Assembly: GCA_900769325.1 (NCBI GenBank)
Contig: CAAGGF010000050.1
Coordinates: forward strand, 1 to 61,061
Reading direction: 5' to 3'
DNA from: Spirochaetia bacterium
Lineage (GTDB): Bacteria; Spirochaetota; Spirochaetia; Treponematales; Treponemataceae
Length of the DNA stretch: 61,061 nucleotides
Below, piece after piece: positions 31,701 through 39,293 of the stretch. Below the pieces are notes generated by a model. It was given only the letters and a program-made list of their open reading frames with translations. It was not told the DNA's origin and did no database searches. Every line of letters begins with the position of its first letter. Position 1 is the stretch's first letter. A program made the position numbers and the translations under genes.

Positions 31701-33035
31701 ATGGCAAGCAATCCAATTGTAAATATGTTTAAAGTAAAAGAACTAAGAAACCGTTTGTTGTTTACTATTTTTGTATTGGCAGTTTTCCGATTGGGAAGTG
31801 TTATTACAATTCCTGGTATCAACGCAAAGGCTTTGTTGGATTACTTTAATGGTTTGGCTGAAAACAATAACAATGCTTTTGCCAGCTACATTGATTTCTT
31901 TGTAGGTGGTGCGTTTTCACACTTTTCTGTTTTTATGTTAGGTGTAATGCCATTCATTTCAACACAGATTATTATGCAGCTTGCTGTGATTATTTTTCCT
32001 TCTTTGAAAAAAGCAGTAAATGAAGATGGTGGACAGCGAAAACTTGCAAGATGGACAAGAATAGGAACTATTTTTGTTTGTTTATTGCAGGCTTTGGCTG
32101 TTACTCAGTATGCTCGCGGAATTCCAAATTGTATTCCAAAAGATCCAAACTGGTCTTTTTATGCAATAATCATTCTTACTGTAACTGCAGGTTCAATGAC
32201 TACTGTCTGGTTAGGTGATCAGATTACGGCACACGGAATCGGTAACGGTGTATCAATGCTTATTTTTGCCGGAATAGTTGCTCGACTTCCTAATGCGATT
32301 GTTGAACTTGTTGAAAAAGTACGAGGCGGTGAATTAAATCCAGTTTTTGTTATCATTGTATTGGTAATGTTTGTTGTTTTAATCGGTCTTGTAATTTTCG
32401 AAGAATCAGGAGAGCGAAAAATTCCTGTAAATTATGCAAAACGAGTTGTTGGAAGAAAAATGTATGGCGGTCAAAGTACATATATTCCATTTAAGGTTAA
32501 TCCTTCAAATGTAATTCCTTTGATTTTTGCATCATCTCTTTTGACTTTACCACTTCAGCTTATTTCAATGATAGGACATGGCGAGAATCCTCCTCAGTGG
32601 ATTGCAACTCTTACAAATAGACTTGCTCCTGACGGAATCTTGTATAATGTGTTGTTAGTTATTCTTATTGTTTTCTTTGCTTATTTCTACACTCAGGTTA
32701 CCCTGAACCCAACAGAAATTGCAAAAAATATCCGTGAGAACGGCGGATCAATTCCAGGTGTTCGAACAGATAAAACAGAAGAATACTTGCAGAAAATTTT
32801 AAATAGACTGGTATTACCTGGTTCATTGTTCCTTGCTGCAATTGCAGTTATTCCTACAATTGTACAGAACGCTTTCGGTTTCCCGCAGGAAATCTCAATG
32901 TTAATGGGTGGAACATCTCTCATTATCTTGGTTGGCGTTGATTTGGATACAATGAGTCAAGTTGAAGCTCTTATGAAAATGCATCATCAGGAAGGACTAA
33001 CGAAAAAGGGCAAAATTAGATCACGAAATTTATAG
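31701..33035 (+). CDS. secY: Protein translocase subunit SecY
   Basis: 444 residues, ten membrane segments, the channel of the Sec translocon. Signatures GINAKALL near TM1, the plug region after it, GNGVSMLIFAGI, and the cytoplasmic loops with GERKIPVNYAKR and NGGSIPGVRTDKTEEYLQ. GGAG lies before the ATG. The genes that often follow secY (adk, map, infA) are missing; the next gene is rpmJ after a 124-bp gap. Confidence 0.98.
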   Translation: MASNPIVNMFKVKELRNRLLFTIFVLAVFRLGSVITIPGINAKALLDYFNGLAENNNNAFASYIDFFVGGAFSHFSVFMLGVMPFISTQIIMQLAVIIFPSLKKAVNEDGGQRKLARWTRIGTIFVCLLQALAVTQYARGIPNCIPKDPNWSFYAIIILTVTAGSMTTVWLGDQITAHGIGNGVSMLIFAGIVARLPNAIVELVEKVRGGELNPVFVIIVLVMFVVLIGLVIFEESGERKIPVNYAKRVVGRKMYGGQSTYIPFKVNPSNVIPLIFASSLLTLPLQLISMIGHGENPPQWIATLTNRLAPDGILYNVLLVILIVFFAYFYTQVTLNPTEIAKNIRENGGSIPGVRTDKTEEYLQKILNRLVLPGSLFLAAIAVIPTIVQNAFGFPQEISMLMGGTSLIILVGVDLDTMSQVEALMKMHHQEGLTKKGKIRSRNL

Positions 33036-33087
33036 AATTTTCGCGAATAAGTAGTAGAAAAAGATTGTGAATATGTGATATTATTAT

Positions 33088-33135
33088 TTTCACTGAATTG
33101 TCTCTCATTGCGAGGTGCTGTAAGATTCAGTGAAA
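33088..33135 (+). promoter_or_regulatory. Structured leader before rpmJ, candidate alpha-operon control element
   Basis: TTTCACTGAAT (33088-33098) pairs perfectly with ATTCAGTGAAA (33125-33135), an 11-bp stem enclosing 26 nt that can form an inner CTC/GAG helix. No T tract follows, so it is not a terminator. It is the only long gap in the spc-alpha run and lies just upstream of the rpmJ-rpsM-rpsK-rpsD-rpoA section, where S4 controls translation in other bacteria. Confidence 0.6.
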
Positions 33136-33159
33136 GTACATATTCTCAGGGGGTCTTTT

Positions 33160-33273
33160 ATGAAAGTACGAACCAGTGTAAAACCTATCTGTGATAAGTG
33201 TAAGGTTATAAAAAGAAACGGAATTATCCGTATTATTTGTATAAACCCTAAACATAAGCAGAGACAGGGCTAA
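33160..33273 (+). CDS. rpmJ: 50S ribosomal protein L36, zinc form
   Basis: 37 residues, MKVRTSVKPICDKCKVIKRN with zinc ligands C11, C14, C27 and H32. GGGGG lies 8-9 bases before the ATG. The last 50S protein to join; 10 bp before rpsM. Confidence 0.97.
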   Translation: MKVRTSVKPICDKCKVIKRNGIIRIICINPKHKQRQG

Positions 33274-33283
33274 GGAGTAACAG

Positions 33284-33649
33284 ATGGCTCGAGTATCGGG
33301 AGTTGATATCCCTAATAAACACATAGGTATTGCGTTGACATATATCTATGGAATTGGTCGTTCAGCAGCTAAAGCAATTTGTGAAGAAGCAAAAATTGAC
33401 ATTAATAAAATGGCAAATGATCTTACACAAGATGAACTTGCAAAACTGCGTGAAGTAATTGATAAAAATTATAAGGTAGAAGGTCGTCTCCGCACAGAAA
33501 TCGGTCTTAACCTTAAGCGTTTGATGGACATTGGCTGCTATCGTGGTCTTAGACATCGAAAAGGTCTTCCAGTGCGAGGTCAGAGAACCCGTACAAATGC
33601 TCGTACTCGTAAGGGTAAAAAGAAGACTGTTGCTAACAAGAAGAAATAG
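33284..33649 (+). CDS. rpsM: 30S ribosomal protein S13
   Basis: 121 residues. MARVSGVDIPNKHIGIALTY start, then YRGLRHRKGLPVRGQRTRTN and the lysine-rich tail that contacts P-site tRNA. AAGGAG lies before the ATG. Confidence 0.98.
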   Translation: MARVSGVDIPNKHIGIALTYIYGIGRSAAKAICEEAKIDINKMANDLTQDELAKLREVIDKNYKVEGRLRTEIGLNLKRLMDIGCYRGLRHRKGLPVRGQRTRTNARTRKGKKKTVANKKK

Positions 33650-33664
33650 AGGCGGAGGAAATTA

Positions 33665-34045
33665 ATGGCTACTGTTAAAAAACGAAAGGAAAAGAAAAGC
33701 GTATACGAAGGTAATGTTTACATTCAGGCTACGTTTAATAATACTATCGTTACTATTACAGACTTAAAGGGAAATGCTCTTTCTTGGGCATCTTCTGGTG
33801 GTCTTGGTTTCCGTGGAGCTAAAAAATCAACTCCATTTGCTGCACAGACAGTTGCAGAAACAGCTGTTCAGAAAGCAGTAAGTTACGGTTTGCGTGAAGT
33901 TCATGTATTCGTTAAAGGACCGGGAATGGGTCGTGAAAATGCTATTCGTTCTCTTGGTGCTATGGGATTGAAAGTAAAATCTATTTCTGATGTTACACCG
34001 ATTCCGCATAACGGATGTCGCCCTCGCAAAACTCGCCGTATGTAG
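33665..34045 (+). CDS. rpsK: 30S ribosomal protein S11
   Basis: 126 residues, platform protein. ASSGGLGFRGAKKSTPFAAQ and ITDVTPIPHNGCRPRK-type end (SDVTPIPHNGCRPRKTRRM). GGAGG lies before the ATG. Confidence 0.98.
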   Translation: MATVKKRKEKKSVYEGNVYIQATFNNTIVTITDLKGNALSWASSGGLGFRGAKKSTPFAAQTVAETAVQKAVSYGLREVHVFVKGPGMGRENAIRSLGAMGLKVKSISDVTPIPHNGCRPRKTRRM

Positions 34046-34065
34046 TTTTAAGGAGATCATAAGTA

Positions 34066-34701
34066 ATGGCTAGATATACAGGTCCAGTTTGTCGAATGTG
34101 TCGTGCAGACGGAAGAAAATTGATGTTGAAGGGTCAGCGCTGTATGAGCGATAAGTGCCCTATGAACAAAAAACGTGGTGCTCCAGGTAAAGATCCAAAA
34201 CAGCGTCTAGGAAAACGCTCTGAATATAGTCTTCAGTTAATTGAAAAACAGAAGATTAAACGTATGTATGGATTGCTTGAAAAACAGTTCCATTTGGCAT
34301 ACGAAAAAGCAACTAGAATGCCTGGTGTTACTGGTGAAAACTTTATTCAGCTTCTTGAAAGAAGACTCGACAATGTTGTTTACAGAATGCATTTTGCTGT
34401 TAGCAGAAGTCAGGCTCGTCAGCTTGTTCTTCACGGTCATATCCTTGTAAACGGAAAGGCTGTTGATATTGCTAGTTATGAAGTAAAAGCTGGTGATGTT
34501 ATTGAAGTAAAAGAAAAGAGCAAGAAACTTACTGCAATCCAGGAAGCATTAAACGAAGTTTCTAAATCAGGAACAATGCCGTGGGTTACTGTAGATGTTG
34601 ATGCTGTAAAAGGAACATTTACTGCAATTCCAAGACGAGAAGAAATTGTTGATTTGGCTGATATAAAAGAACAGCTTGTTGTTGAATTCTATTCTAAATA
34701 A
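34066..34701 (+). CDS. rpsD: 30S ribosomal protein S4, zinc form
   Basis: 211 residues, primary 16S binder and in many bacteria the repressor of this operon. N-terminal zinc site C9, C12, C26, C31. S4 RNA-binding domain RRLDNVVYRMHFAVSRSQAR with HGHILVNGK. AAGGAGA lies upstream. Confidence 0.98.
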   Translation: MARYTGPVCRMCRADGRKLMLKGQRCMSDKCPMNKKRGAPGKDPKQRLGKRSEYSLQLIEKQKIKRMYGLLEKQFHLAYEKATRMPGVTGENFIQLLERRLDNVVYRMHFAVSRSQARQLVLHGHILVNGKAVDIASYEVKAGDVIEVKEKSKKLTAIQEALNEVSKSGTMPWVTVDVDAVKGTFTAIPRREEIVDLADIKEQLVVEFYSK

Positions 34702-34712
34702 GAGGAGTTGAG

Positions 34713-35768
34713 ATGGCTCGCAAAAATCTGCTTAAAGGTTTTAAGAAACCGAAGGGTATTAACTTTGAGCATCTTGAGACAAATCCGAATTACGGAAAGT
34801 TTACAGCGTTCCCGTTTGAAACTGGTTTCGGTACAACTGTAGGAAATACATTGCGCCGTGTACTTCTTTCATCTATTCAGGGGTATGCAGTTACTTCAAT
34901 TCGTATTACATCTTATGATGCTGATGGTGTTCCTCATGTTATTTCCAGTGAATTTGAAGCTATTCCAAATGTAGTAGAAGATACATTGGAGATTATTAAC
35001 AGTCTGAAACAGATTCGTTTGCGACTCCCGAACGACATAGAAGAAGACACAATCCTTTACGAATTTGCAGGACCAGGAACTGTAAAAAGTCAAGATTTTG
35101 CAAAAGAAGGTCAGCTTGAAGTTATGACTAAAGATATGGTTGTCTTTACGATGATGGATAGTGCAAAACTTGATATTGAAATTCAGGTTGATTTAGGTAG
35201 AGGATATGTTCCAGCAGAAGTAAATGACCATTACATTGAAGTTGATGGTACAATCCCAATGGATGCTATTTTTACTCCTGTTCCAAAGGTAAAATATTCT
35301 ATTGAGCCTTGTCGTGTAGGTCAGCGTAATGATTATGATAAGCTTGTACTTGAAATTTGGACAGACGGAACAATTGCACCGGAAGATGCATTAGGAGAAG
35401 CTGCAAAGATTGCAGAAGATCATTTTTCAATCTTTGTAAATTTTAATGATAGTGAAGTCGCTGGTAATGACGATAGCGATGAAGATGATGCTAAAGTTAG
35501 AGAGATTCTTAACACACCTGTTGAGGAACTTGAACTTTCTGTTCGTTCTTCTAACTGCTTGAAGAACGCTAACATTAAAACTATCGGTGAATTAACTAAA
35601 AAGACAGAAGATGATATTGCAAAGACCAGAAATTTCGGTAAGAAGAGTCTTACAGAAATCAAGGAAAAATTGCAGGAATGGGGTCTTTCCCTTGGTATGA
35701 CTGATTACAGTCATCTGAAGAATTCTGTCAATAATACAAAGCAGAAGGAAGAAACAGATGAATCATAG
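34713..35768 (+). CDS. rpoA: RNA polymerase subunit alpha
   Basis: 351 residues. N-terminal dimerisation domain (PFETGFGTTVGNTLRRVLLS), an acidic linker (GNDDSDEDDAK, about 251-261) and the C-terminal helix-hairpin domain that contacts UP elements and activators (LELSVRSSNCLKNANIKTIG, then FGKKSLTEIKEKL). It overlaps rplQ by 11 bp. Confidence 0.98.
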   Translation: MARKNLLKGFKKPKGINFEHLETNPNYGKFTAFPFETGFGTTVGNTLRRVLLSSIQGYAVTSIRITSYDADGVPHVISSEFEAIPNVVEDTLEIINSLKQIRLRLPNDIEEDTILYEFAGPGTVKSQDFAKEGQLEVMTKDMVVFTMMDSAKLDIEIQVDLGRGYVPAEVNDHYIEVDGTIPMDAIFTPVPKVKYSIEPCRVGQRNDYDKLVLEIWTDGTIAPEDALGEAAKIAEDHFSIFVNFNDSEVAGNDDSDEDDAKVREILNTPVEELELSVRSSNCLKNANIKTIGELTKKTEDDIAKTRNFGKKSLTEIKEKLQEWGLSLGMTDYSHLKNSVNNTKQKEETDES

Positions 35769-36198
35769 AAATGGTTTTAATCCGCTTTCGCGAACAACAG
35801 CACATCGTCGTGCAATGTCACGCAATATGGTAACATCGCTTTTTAGATTTGAGCGTATCACTACGACAAAATCTAAAGCTCTTGAAGTACGCAAAGCAGC
35901 TGAAAAATTGATTACTAGAGCAAAAGTTGATTCTGTACACAATCGTCGTGAAGCAGCAAAATTTATTGCTGATGAAAAAGTATTGAACAAATTGTTTACA
36001 GAAATCGGTCCTCGAATGAAAGACCGTAATGGTGGTTATACTCGCGTTTTGAAGCTTGGCTTCAGACAGGGTGATGCAGCGGACATGGTAATCCTTGAAT
36101 TAGTTGATTATAAACTTGAAGCTGCTGATGAAAAAGAAGCTCCAAAAGCAAAAAAAACATCTGCAAAGAAAGCATCTGATGCTGCGGATAAGGAGTAG
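35758..36198 (+). CDS. rplQ: 50S ribosomal protein L17
   Basis: 146 residues. MNHRNGFNPLSRTTAHRRAM start and GGYTRVLKLGFRQGDAADM. The alanine/lysine-rich tail is longer than the E. coli form. Start lies inside the rpoA 3' end. Confidence 0.97.
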   Translation: MNHRNGFNPLSRTTAHRRAMSRNMVTSLFRFERITTTKSKALEVRKAAEKLITRAKVDSVHNRREAAKFIADEKVLNKLFTEIGPRMKDRNGGYTRVLKLGFRQGDAADMVILELVDYKLEAADEKEAPKAKKTSAKKASDAADKE

Positions 36199-36201
36199 AA
36201 T

Positions 36202-36396
36202 ATGGCTAAGAACCATCGTGGAACTGGTATTCGTGAACTTGCTGCACACGGAAGAGGAACTTGTCCTATTTGCAAAAGTACTGGAATCAAAGTTCTTTAT
36301 GAAAAAGAAATTGATGGAAATACAGTAAACATTTGCAAATTCTGTAATGCAAACTTAAAAAATAAAGCTAAAAAAGCTGCTCCACAAGCAGAGTAG
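36202..36396 (+). CDS. Small zinc-ribbon protein closing the alpha operon, function unknown
   Basis: 64 residues with two CxxC knuckles, C21/C24 (CPIC) and C45/C48 (CKFC), around a short strand pair, a basic N-terminus (MAKNHRGTGIRELAAHGRG) and a lysine/alanine tail like that of L17. It starts 3 bp after rplQ, so it is co-transcribed with ribosomal genes. RNA or ribosome binding is likely from context and charge. It is not one of the standard ribosomal proteins I recognise. Confidence 0.8.
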   Translation: MAKNHRGTGIRELAAHGRGTCPICKSTGIKVLYEKEIDGNTVNICKFCNANLKNKAKKAAPQAE

Positions 36397-36416
36397 TTTT
36401 TCTTGAAGTTGCATTA

Positions 36417-36450
36417 AACCGCCTCAATTTTCTGGGGCGGTTCTTTTTTT
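36417..36450 (+). terminator. Terminator of the ribosomal supercluster
   Basis: AACCGCC (36417-36423) pairs with GGCGGTT (36436-36442), then CTTTTTTT. Ends the tuf-to-rplQ transcription unit. Confidence 0.85.
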
Positions 36451-36487
36451 ATAATGAAAGTTTTTAACTGTTTTATATTTTTGTTGA

Positions 36488-37027
36488 TTATTCAAAAATC
36501 GGGATGAGTTTTATAATGGAAAGGTAATACGAGTTTTTTTGTGAAGATGAGTATTTGTTTAGCGTTATTGATATTTCTATGGAATTGATTTCTGAAGAAA
36601 TATCGATGTTCTGTTCGGCTTGTGAAAAAGACGATGAGATATTTTTGCTTTCTTCAAGGATGAATGTTTTTACTGAAAAAGACGGATTTGTCGCGCTGTT
36701 TGTTTGAAATAAGGTTTTAATGGATTTTACATATTTTTTTTGAGGAAAATCGATTTTTATCGTTACTGAATTTGTGCTTGAGCCGGTAGAATCAGTTGTA
36801 TTGGTTTTGAATTTGAAGAAATTTTCGTTTTCGCTGAAAATATTTGAAAATTCTCCTTCGCTGTAGTCTTTTAATAAATTTGAGTTTTTGCCGTAGCCGG
36901 TTGATGTCAGCGTTGCAGTGAAATTGTCCGAACTGTAATAAAGAGTTCCGTCCTGAGCGGGATTTATTGTTGAGCAGGCAGAAAAAATCAGTGAAAGAAA
37001 AATTGCAGATAAAATTTTAATTTTCAT
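36488..37027 (-). CDS. Lipoprotein of unknown function
   Basis: 179 residues from the ATG at 37027. Lipobox IFSAC places the acylated Cys at residue 18. The mature part is Ser/Thr/Asn-rich with strand-like stretches (SVTIKIDFPQKKYVKSIKTL, EINSIEISITLNKY), suggesting a beta-sandwich such as a discoidin-like fold; no family is recognised. An ATG 15 bases upstream lies within the promoter, and 37027 is six bases after TATAAT, a leaderless start. Confidence 0.72.
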   Translation of the reverse strand: MKIKILSAIFLSLIFSACSTINPAQDGTLYYSSDNFTATLTSTGYGKNSNLLKDYSEGEFSNIFSENENFFKFKTNTTDSTGSSTNSVTIKIDFPQKKYVKSIKTLFQTNSATNPSFSVKTFILEESKNISSSFSQAEQNIDISSEINSIEISITLNKYSSSQKNSYYLSIIKLIPIFE

Positions 37028-37033
37028 TCTGTA

Positions 37034-37061
37034 ATTATACAAGTTTTTTTTACCGGGTCAA
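37034..37061 (-). promoter_or_regulatory. Leaderless promoter of the lipoprotein gene
   Basis: On the minus strand TTGACC (37061-37056), 16 bp, TATAAT (37039-37034), then 6 bp to the ATG at 37027. No ribosome site exists. Confidence 0.8.
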
Positions 37062-37190
37062 AGGGGGATGCAGCAGCGATTGTAGGTGCGCGTAAGCGTT
37101 CCAGGCGAAGACTGGAATGAGCGTCTAGCGGAACACCGAAAAGCGCGGTTTTTGCAAAGGCTTTGCAAAAAGCTGCCCGAAAGAAAATTA
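37062..37190. repeat. GC-rich palindromic segment
   Basis: This stretch is far richer in GC than its surroundings and does not look coding. It contains hairpins TTCCAG...CTGGAA (37099-37117) and the perfect TTTTTGCAAA-GGC-TTTGCAAAAA (37149-37171). Its vocabulary (GCGAAG, GGAATGAGCG, AGCGGAAC) resembles the repeats at 60.7-61.06 kb, though no long match is seen. Probably a dispersed repeat. Confidence 0.45.
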
Positions 37191-37201
37191 AGGGTTTTAT
37201 A

Positions 37202-37230
37202 TTGAATTTTAGCGAATTTCTGTGTATTTT
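37202..37230 (+). promoter_or_regulatory. Leaderless promoter of the 37237 gene
   Basis: TTGAAT (37202-37207), 17 bp, TATTTT (37225-37230), 6 bp, ATG (37237). Confidence 0.7.
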
Positions 37231-37236
37231 ATAAGT

Positions 37237-38700
37237 ATGGGATTGTCGATAGAATTTATTGTTGAAAAATTTTTGCAGTCATATTCAAAACCTTTTACGA
37301 GAAGCGAATTTTCAGCAATGATGAAGGGGTTGAGACTTGTTTCTTCCGATAAAGAAGCGGATGACCTTTTAGATTCGTTTGATTGCATTTATAAAATTTC
37401 AGAAGATTATTATGTAACGCGTTCTGGGGCTTTTGTAGATTATTATTTCAGTTTTCAGCCAACTAAAGAAGAAATCGAAAATGGTGTTTTTTTTATCGGG
37501 GACAGGTGCATTCCGTTTATTGACAGCGACTATGAAATTTCGTTTTTGAATTTTTGTTTTGACGGTCAGAAACTTAAAAAAAAGACTGTTGAATTTGATT
37601 CTGATTTTTTATTGAATTTTTATTCACTTTACGGGGATGAGTATGCTTCTCAGGTTATCGCCTCGGATGTTGTAAACCGCAGTATGCCTTTAAGTGAATC
37701 GGGGTACGAACTTCCGCAAAAGGTGAAAATTACTTGCATCGATATTGAACCGTTTATAAAAGACGGTCGTTTTGCTTTGGGTGACAGAATTGTTTGCCGC
37801 GTTCAGGATTTTCTTTCGGGGACGATTTCAATCGAATTTTTAAAGCAGAACAGCGATAAGTCTGTTTTTGACATTCAGGATTCTGAACGGAAGGACTGGT
37901 ATTTAAAACTTGAAAACGCACTTCTAAAATCTTTTGAAAAAAACGGACCGCTTTCTTCGATTTGTGCACAGTTGACCGATGTTTTTATTGAAAATAAAGA
38001 TGAGCTTTCTGTAAAAAATTCAGGTTCGGTTCAGGAACTTCTTGAGTTTTCAGATAAAATCTGTTATCAGTCGTTCGGGGTTGAAACTCGGCTTTGGAAA
38101 ACTGGTGAAGAAATTCCTGCGATTGGAAAATGGAACGAAGAGGCTCAAGGTGCTGAATCTGATGATAAGGTTCTTCTTGATTTTTCTGAAGAAGACCTTA
38201 TGCCGCAGGTTATAATCGATGCTTTTGTGAAAAATTCTCTTTTTAAAAAGGATTTTGATTCTGATTCTCTTATCGAAAAAATCTATCCTTATTACAAGTA
38301 TTTTTCTTTAGAATTGAAAAAATCAACATTATTGAACTTGAAAAGGCGACATGATATACTAAAAAAGTCTTACAATTATTTTGCAGATTACAATTCAGCC
38401 CGTGTCCGATCCGATGTACTTGAACTTTTTTCAAGGGTTAATGAATTGATGTCAAGAATTTCTATAGAATGTACTGATATTAAAAATCTTCCGTCGCAGG
38501 AACTCGTTGTTTTAAGTCAGATTTATCAGCATCTTGTGAAATTTCTTGAATTTTTTCAATTTGATGATGTAGATAAATCTCTTGGGGATATTAAAGTTTC
38601 TGTTGAAAATATGACTTTTACTTTTGATGTTATAAGTGAGGATTTAAATCGGGCGATTGTAATTGAAGGCCGGAAAGGTTTTAAAATCGGGGAAAATTAG
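37237..38700 (+). CDS. Hypothetical cytoplasmic protein
   Basis: 487 residues, acidic, no signal or membrane segment. The N-terminus looks like a small winged-helix or Rho-type helical domain (FIVEKFLQSYSKPFTRSEFS, then YVTRSGAFVDYYFSFQPTKEE), the middle is strand-rich (LGDRIVCRVQDFLSGTISIE), and the C-terminus is helical (LKRRHDILKKSYNYFADYNS). No enzyme motif is recognised. A GTG at 37222 would add five residues but lies in the promoter. It runs into a PTS IIA gene 20 bp downstream, so the two may work together. Confidence 0.72.
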   Translation: MGLSIEFIVEKFLQSYSKPFTRSEFSAMMKGLRLVSSDKEADDLLDSFDCIYKISEDYYVTRSGAFVDYYFSFQPTKEEIENGVFFIGDRCIPFIDSDYEISFLNFCFDGQKLKKKTVEFDSDFLLNFYSLYGDEYASQVIASDVVNRSMPLSESGYELPQKVKITCIDIEPFIKDGRFALGDRIVCRVQDFLSGTISIEFLKQNSDKSVFDIQDSERKDWYLKLENALLKSFEKNGPLSSICAQLTDVFIENKDELSVKNSGSVQELLEFSDKICYQSFGVETRLWKTGEEIPAIGKWNEEAQGAESDDKVLLDFSEEDLMPQVIIDAFVKNSLFKKDFDSDSLIEKIYPYYKYFSLELKKSTLLNLKRRHDILKKSYNYFADYNSARVRSDVLELFSRVNELMSRISIECTDIKNLPSQELVVLSQIYQHLVKFLEFFQFDDVDKSLGDIKVSVENMTFTFDVISEDLNRAIVIEGRKGFKIGEN

Positions 38701-38720
38701 TTCTGTTTTGAGGGGGAAAT

Positions 38721-39188
38721 ATGAAAGAAAACTTGAAAAAACTGATACAGAAGGGTGGAGTTTTTGTTGATGTTGAAGGAAAGACGCCGGAAGAAATTTA
38801 TAAAAAAGTGTGCGACTCATTGTCTTTTCCGCCGTCGATAACGAATGAAACTGTTTATAATGCACTTTGCAGTCGTGAAAAAATTATGAGTACTGCAATT
38901 GGAAACGGTATCGCTTTACCGCACGCAAGTTCGCCTGTTATAAAAGAAGAAGATCAGCAGAGAATTGTCGTTGCATATTTAAAAACTCCGCTTGATATGA
39001 AGGCACCTGATGAAAGGCTTGTTTATGTGATGTTCTTTATTTTGACACAGAACAGGCAGATTCATCTTGAAGTTCTTTCTTCGCTTGTAGAAGTTTTCGG
39101 AAAAATTAAATTCAGGAAACTTCTTGAAAGCAAGGCTTCTCTTGAAGAAATTTTAAATGCACTTGATTCGCTTGATGATGCTGAATAA
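38721..39188 (+). CDS. PTS EIIA (type 2, PtsN-like) domain protein
   Basis: 155 residues, single EIIA-2 domain. The phosphorylatable His is in GNGIALPHASSP (about residue 68). Stand-alone proteins of this kind act as regulators fed by HPr-type phosphorelay rather than as sugar transporters, and spirochaetes often have an incomplete PTS. GAGGGGG lies before the ATG. No EIIB or EIIC is encoded nearby. It follows the unknown 37237 gene in one unit. Confidence 0.88.
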   Translation: MKENLKKLIQKGGVFVDVEGKTPEEIYKKVCDSLSFPPSITNETVYNALCSREKIMSTAIGNGIALPHASSPVIKEEDQQRIVVAYLKTPLDMKAPDERLVYVMFFILTQNRQIHLEVLSSLVEVFGKIKFRKLLESKASLEEILNALDSLDDAE

Positions 39189-39293
39189 AATTGCGTTTAA
39201 AAATTGATTCTGGCATTCTAGGGATTTTCCCTAAAAAATAAAACCGGTTAAAAAAGGCGAAAAAATATTTTTCGTTTTTGAAGGATGATTAAA

